Source: a virus. Taken from it: DNA of 52,415 bases. A program made the translations under genes and the position numbers. Each line of letters begins with the position of its first letter. Within the stretch, counting starts at the first letter, position 1. Location of the stretch: the IMG/VR virus record IMGVR_UViG_3300030116_004169, positions 8,219-60,633 of that record; one strand, given 5' to 3'. This document shows positions 48,586-52,415 of this stretch, piece after piece. The notes below the pieces were generated by a model. The model had not been told where the DNA came from, made no database searches, and saw only the letters and a list, made by a program, of their open reading frames with translations.

Positions 48586-49192
48586 TTTCTCTCTCTACTG
48601 AAAAATTTGCAGATACTGATATTCTTTCTTTATTAGAATTATTTACTGATACAGAATGAGGTAAATGTCCAGGCAGTATTATCAAACTATTTTCTTTAGG
48701 AGTATGTACATATTTTAATCTTGTAAAAATAGAATCAATATTTAAAGGTATACAATAAAATCTTTGATAATTTCTAACATTATCAACGCTTTCTATTATT
48801 AAATCACCACTATCAAGAGGAACATCAAAATAAACTGTTGATGTAAAATCAGTCTGTGGATGAATGTGTGTAATATTCCAACTTTGAGGATAATTTATAT
48901 TTACCCATATTGCAGTGCAAATTAATTTAAATTTACCTGGTCCGTAAGCTTGTACTGCTTCACCCATATGCTTTGATAATTCATTTAAAAATTTATCTTT
49001 TATTGGATTTTGAGACCTTATAAAATCATTTGATTGAAAACCACCGATGTTACTTACTTTTCTACCACCTTGTTTTTTTGCAAATTCAATTAAATCGTTT
49101 TTTTCTTTATATACAAAATCTTTTTCAAACATAGGCACTCCAAAAAGACCTATGATTTGCCTATTTTCTTCTGCTGATTTTTTTTGATCCAT
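48560..49192 (-). CDS. 2OG/Fe(II) oxygenase near tail fibres (b, PF13759-like)
   Basis: 210 aa. WNITHIHPQTDFTSTVYFDVPLDSGDLIIES, then ENSLIILPGHLPHSVSVNNSNKERISVSANF. The H-x-H-P ... SG(x)L(x)IES ... LP-x-x-L-x-H-x-V ... ER-x-S-x-S-x-N order is that of the phage-rich putative 2OG-Fe(II) family PF13759. H111, H179 and R190 are the probable metal and 2OG residues; the acidic ligand is less clear (D115). Confidence 0.8.
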   Translation of the reverse strand: MDQKKSAEENRQIIGLFGVPMFEKDFVYKEKNDLIEFAKKQGGRKVSNIGGFQSNDFIRSQNPIKDKFLNELSKHMGEAVQAYGPGKFKLICTAIWVNINYPQSWNITHIHPQTDFTSTVYFDVPLDSGDLIIESVDNVRNYQRFYCIPLNIDSIFTRLKYVHTPKENSLIILPGHLPHSVSVNNSNKERISVSANFSVERESETQTNNS

Positions 49193-49234
49193 TACGCTAT
49201 GATAACGAATTTTTTGGCAAAGACAATAATTTTT

Positions 49235-49873
49235 TTAGAATTGCGTTACTTGATCAAATTGATAAGGATTACCACTTTTTATAGGTTCAAAATCCCATCG
49301 AGAACCTGGTGATATACCATCAAAACCAGCGTGATAAACATTCCAAGTTTGTCCTGTATCAGCTGCAAAACCCATTTGTCTTATTAGTTGTGCATTTTGT
49401 CCATGGTATAAATATATTTTTACACCAGGTGCATTACCACCAGGCACACTAGCTTGAAAATCTGTAATAAGAAAAGGTGGATTAGTTGGACTTGCAGGTT
49501 GAGTGTAAGGGCTACTTGATGTTTGATAACTTGTATTGTCTCCTTGAAACCTGAAATGTGTGTGACCATTTGGTCTCCAATTAAACCACGTACCAGGTGA
49601 TTGTATTTGACTTAATTGTCCATTAACACTTGTTCCAGATGAAATAGCCATATAGACATTGGCTTTCTCGTGCATACCAAAAGCCACAATAGGACCATCA
49701 GCTGAACTATTATAAGAAACTGTACTAGGGTATCTATATTGCAAAAGACCTCCAGGACCAACACCTGCTCCTCTAACTTGTGTATATGGACTTCCTAAAG
49801 TGCCACCCCAATCGTCAAAATTATAAGGATTAAGAGTAACAAAATTAAAATTAGAACCTTGGTTAACAGGCAT
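49235..49873 (-). CDS. Tail fibre / host-contact protein
   Basis: 212 aa, aromatic- and glycine-rich beta protein (NFDDWGGTLGSPYTQVRGAGVGPGG, WFNWRPNGHTHFRF). No enzymatic motif. AAGGAG site. Composition and place between fibres and oxygenases fit an exposed tail part; Gly/Tyr/Asn content resembles adhesin tips. Confidence 0.6.
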   Translation of the reverse strand: MPVNQGSNFNFVTLNPYNFDDWGGTLGSPYTQVRGAGVGPGGLLQYRYPSTVSYNSSADGPIVAFGMHEKANVYMAISSGTSVNGQLSQIQSPGTWFNWRPNGHTHFRFQGDNTSYQTSSSPYTQPASPTNPPFLITDFQASVPGGNAPGVKIYLYHGQNAQLIRQMGFAADTGQTWNVYHAGFDGISPGSRWDFEPIKSGNPYQFDQVTQF

Positions 49874-49882
49874 AAAAACTCC

Positions 49883-50896
49883 TTATTGAAAATCTACTTG
49901 AGCTGCACCAAGTAAAATATTATCAGCACTTTGAACAAAATATGGTAGAATATCTACATCATTAGCTCCTGTTGATATGGTAATACCAGAACCACCAGCA
50001 GTTTCATAATCTGTACCTAATGATAATGTTCTACTACCAGTGCCATCTTGTATGATCATTATTACTCCAGCTTGACCAACTGCTTCTGTAGATGGGTTTG
50101 CTAAAGTTACATTACCTGTAAAAGTCAAGACAAAATTCTGGTAAAGATCGAAGTCCAGCGTGGTTGAGCCAGTTGCGTTTGCAGTTTGTGTTGCACCTCT
50201 TTGTCCAGCAGTAAAAGTATTTGCCACATCTTTTAACACAGTATCTGCATTGTATGCTTGTACATCACTTCCTATTGCTAAACCTAAAGCAGTTCTTGCA
50301 TCTGATGCAGAGGTTGATCCTGTACCTCCACCAGCTACTGCTAATGCTCCAAACTCTAAAGCACTTGCTCCACTGTTGACTTTAAGTGGTAAATTTGCAG
50401 AACCTAAGGCTGTAAGACCTGTACCTCCTTTTGTTACAGGCACAGTTGGTAAACTTGCAGAACCTACAGCTCCACCTAAACTGTCTAGTGATACTTCAAC
50501 AATGTTTGTTCCGTTTGAATATGCAAAATATATTTTTGCTTGATCTGGAGAAAAGCCAGTTCCACTTGCAGTTTTGATTGTTAAGTTAGTTGGATTTGTA
50601 ACTGCTGTTACATCAAAGATATACATTTTTTCAATGCTATCAGGCACTGTTAATACAGTGGCTCCTGATAGGGTAACAGTAGCCACTTTAACAACCATAT
50701 TTCTTGCATTTGAAATAGTACCATCTGTCATTGCTAAAGCAACTGTTGCTCCATCTCCAACGGTTACTTGCTCAAAACCCCCTATTGCTTGTTGTACTAA
50801 ATTTAAATTTGTGTTTGTTTTATCACCCCAGGTACCAGCGTTTTCACCTGTAGCCATAAGTTCTAATTTTAAATCTGATGAATATGTAGATGCCAT
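49883..50896 (-). CDS. Tail fibre protein
   Basis: 337 aa. STYSSDLKLELMATGENAGTWGDKTNTNLNLVQQAIGG is the common N-terminus of marine phage fibre proteins; the middle has TKGGTGLTALGSANLPLKV and AVAGGGTGSTSASDARTALGLAIGSDVQAYN, the GGTG-x-ALG repeat of fibre shafts. The end is beta-rich (about 240-337). It attaches distally to the tail hub and contacts the host. Confidence 0.82.
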   Translation of the reverse strand: MASTYSSDLKLELMATGENAGTWGDKTNTNLNLVQQAIGGFEQVTVGDGATVALAMTDGTISNARNMVVKVATVTLSGATVLTVPDSIEKMYIFDVTAVTNPTNLTIKTASGTGFSPDQAKIYFAYSNGTNIVEVSLDSLGGAVGSASLPTVPVTKGGTGLTALGSANLPLKVNSGASALEFGALAVAGGGTGSTSASDARTALGLAIGSDVQAYNADTVLKDVANTFTAGQRGATQTANATGSTTLDFDLYQNFVLTFTGNVTLANPSTEAVGQAGVIMIIQDGTGSRTLSLGTDYETAGGSGITISTGANDVDILPYFVQSADNILLGAAQVDFQ

Positions 50897-50906
50897 ATAT
50901 TTTCCT

Positions 50907-52319
50907 TTATGCTGCTGTTGTTATCTCAGTCCAAGTAGTTTGAGTACCTGTATCTATCTCTGACCATGCTATTATTATTACACTTCCCATAGAACTCGTC
51001 AATACCACTCCAGTTACATTATCTACTACTCCAGTACCTGTTACTTCTGTTGGTGTACCTACTGCTGATGTTAAAGATACTCCAGTTACATCATATCCAG
51101 ATACAGGAACAATAGAACCAACTGAACTAGTAGAGGAAACTCCAGTTGGCGAAACAGAACCAGTAATTGTAAAAGTAACAGAACCTACTGAGCCAGTTAG
51201 AGCCACGCCTGTTACATCTACTTCTATTTTAGGAGCTACGATTACTGAACCAACTGCACTTGTAGAAGAGACACCTGTCACTACAGCACCAAAAGTGATT
51301 TCTACAGATGAACTTCCAACTGCACTTGTAAGACCTAAGCCAGTTTGTGTAATTAAAACATCTGCTGATATACCTGCAACAGTTCCAATTGCACTAGTAG
51401 CTGCCACACCAGTAACAGTAACATCTGCATTTGCAGTGGTAGTTACGCTTCCGTTAGCTGAAGTTACACTAACTCCTGTTGGTATAACTGCGTATGCTCC
51501 ACCCCATACTTGGTTACCCCAACTTAATCTACCCCAACCAGAACCAACTAAAAATCTATCATCTATACTTACACTACCAGTAGATGTAGTTACTGACACT
51601 CCAGAAGGTGCTACTAATCCTGTGTGTGTTACTACAACACTACCGACTGAAGTTGTTGCACTTACTCCAGTGGCTGTTACTTCTTGAACAATTGTTTGTG
51701 TAGTTGAGCCTACAGAACTTGTTGCAGATACTCCTGTTGCAGCTGTTGAACCTGTTATAGTTAAAGAGGGAGACCCTATCGCACTTGTAGAAGAAACACC
51801 TGATGCTACTACTTGACCACCAATACCCCAACCAAATTCTCCCCAACCTACTCTACCCCATCCAGTATTTATAACAGCATCAATAGTTACAGATCCAACA
51901 GAACTAGTTGCAGAAACACCACTAACAGTTAGTCCACCATCAGCTTGATTACCCCAAGTTCCTATATTCCAACTTAATAAACCCCACGAGGTAGCAGATT
52001 CAGTATTAATCTGCCCACCCATATTGGGATGGTTTTGACAATAATAATATAAAGTAGGTGCTGATGCAGCAACTGTAATAGTGGTCTTATACGCACCATC
52101 ATTTTTAGTTACACCAGTAGTGTATTCAGTACCTCCACCTGCGTGTGTTCCATCTGAATTTGTAGAAAATCTTAATGGATGACTTGTGGCAGCAGACCAA
52201 TCAAATACATATGTGCCATTTTCAGCTAATACTAAAGTAGGCTGTTGTACTCCATCAATGAAATACTTATTATTTCCACTAACATTTACTACTGTAACTG
52301 TAAATGTTCTAGTAGTCAC
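50907..52319 (-). CDS. Tail fibre with cupredoxin-like domain and 13 short repeats
   Basis: 470 aa, GTG start (AGGAG 9 bases upstream). Residues 1-105: cupredoxin-like beta domain with H47 (SHPLRFS) and YYYCQNHPNMGG giving C94, H97, M100, the complete ligand set of a type-1 copper site. From about 128, thirteen copies of (T/S)GV(S/A)xTSxxGS(V/x), spaced 20-35 residues. Three W-G units (GWGRxxWGxxxWG type) lie near 111-122, 151-166 and 258-272. Similar N-terminal domains occur in marine phage fibres as I recall. Role in adhesion is inferred; copper binding is untested. Confidence 0.75.
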   Translation of the reverse strand: MTTRTFTVTVVNVSGNNKYFIDGVQQPTLVLAENGTYVFDWSAATSHPLRFSTNSDGTHAGGGTEYTTGVTKNDGAYKTTITVAASAPTLYYYCQNHPNMGGQINTESATSWGLLSWNIGTWGNQADGGLTVSGVSATSSVGSVTIDAVINTGWGRVGWGEFGWGIGGQVVASGVSSTSAIGSPSLTITGSTAATGVSATSSVGSTTQTIVQEVTATGVSATTSVGSVVVTHTGLVAPSGVSVTTSTGSVSIDDRFLVGSGWGRLSWGNQVWGGAYAVIPTGVSVTSANGSVTTTANADVTVTGVAATSAIGTVAGISADVLITQTGLGLTSAVGSSSVEITFGAVVTGVSSTSAVGSVIVAPKIEVDVTGVALTGSVGSVTFTITGSVSPTGVSSTSSVGSIVPVSGYDVTGVSLTSAVGTPTEVTGTGVVDNVTGVVLTSSMGSVIIIAWSEIDTGTQTTWTEITTAA

Positions 52320-52337
52320 TGAACAAAACTCCTGTTA

Positions 52338-52415
52338 CTATGCTATTCTTAAAATACCACTTGAAGCATCAGCAGTTGGAAACTGTATAGTAAATGTACC
52401 AGAAGTAGCTGTTTT
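52338..52415 (-). CDS. 3' end of a truncated tail protein gene
   Basis: 26 codons to a TAG, running off the window: KTATSGTFTIQFPTADASSGILRIA. A beta-rich C-terminus of a structural protein. Its start lies outside the window. It precedes the fibre gene by 18 bp. Confidence 0.65.
   Translation of the reverse strand, partial: KTATSGTFTIQFPTADASSGILRIA

Noticed and set aside
50160-51687. Long plus-strand open frames opposite the fibre genes (50160-50543, 50574-50963, 51295-51687)
   Set aside because: They arise from the repetitive Thr/Ser/Val codons of the minus-strand fibre genes; no promoters or ribosome sites of note, and products are low-complexity.
51640-51846. Minus-strand 68-codon frame within the copper-site fibre gene
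   Set aside because: Shadow of the repeat region in another frame, no start signal.
1-52415. Prophage state (integrase, attachment sites, repressor/Cro pair)
   Set aside because: No tyrosine or serine recombinase motif and no flanking host genes; the only regulator-like genes are weak HTH and RHH candidates. The polymerase Leu form alone does not prove lysogeny.

Overview
This window looks like most, perhaps nearly all, of the genome of a tailed double-stranded DNA bacteriophage. It has AT-rich, lysine- and asparagine-rich genes packed almost end to end, nearly all on the minus strand. It carries a terminase, portal, scaffold, capsid, a P22 gp10-like tail hub, very large internal (ejected-type) proteins and a T7-style replication set with an A-family DNA polymerase, which together suggest a short-tailed (podovirus-like) virion. 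The protein set resembles uncultured marine phages as I remember them. The host cannot be read from the sequence; a low-GC marine alphaproteobacterium is a guess. I see no tRNA, rRNA, integrase, RNA polymerase or recognisable endolysin.

Layout, read in the direction of minus-strand transcription. (1) 52415-30843 is the tail and virion module: a truncated tail protein, a tail fibre with a copper-site-like domain and 13 short repeats, further fibre proteins, two Fe(II)/2-oxoglutarate oxygenases, the gp10-like hub, small neck or tail proteins, two more Fe(II) oxygenases, two glycosyltransferases and internal virion proteins. A PD-(D/E)XK nuclease follows. (2) 28709-30112 is the only large plus-strand gene, an SNF2-type helicase. 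It is fired from a divergent promoter whose -35 boxes overlap in a palindrome. (3) 28612-21119 is the replication module: DUF7173-like protein, SSB, archaeo-eukaryotic primase, SF1 helicase, another 2OG oxygenase, DUF3310 protein and PolA. (4) 20852-13027 is an early or accessory block of small genes: PAPS-reductase-like protein, zinc fingers, ribbon-helix-helix, HNH, small terminase and VRR-NUC nuclease, ending at a strong terminator (12970-13005). (5) 12804-104 is the packaging and head module: TerL, a large virion protein, portal, methyltransferase, holin, cytosine methyltransferase, GroES-like co-chaperonin, scaffold and major capsid protein, ending at a terminator (49-76).

Three things stand out. 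First, the small and large terminase genes are separated by about 3.4 kb that holds five copies of a GC-rich, hairpin-forming repeat, a six-tract G-quadruplex motif and matching promoters. I know no described element like this. Second, the cytosine methyltransferase gene contains a second 287-codon reading frame in the +1 frame with its own Shine-Dalgarno sequence and family-like repeats. This looks like a truly overprinted gene. Third, five predicted Fe(II)/2OG oxygenases and two glycosyltransferases, most of them beside tail genes, suggest that virion proteins or host surfaces are chemically modified.

Several small genes (36-57 codons) were found by reading start, ribosome-site and stop overlaps. 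Gene functions come from motif recognition and remembered family resemblance; no database search was run.
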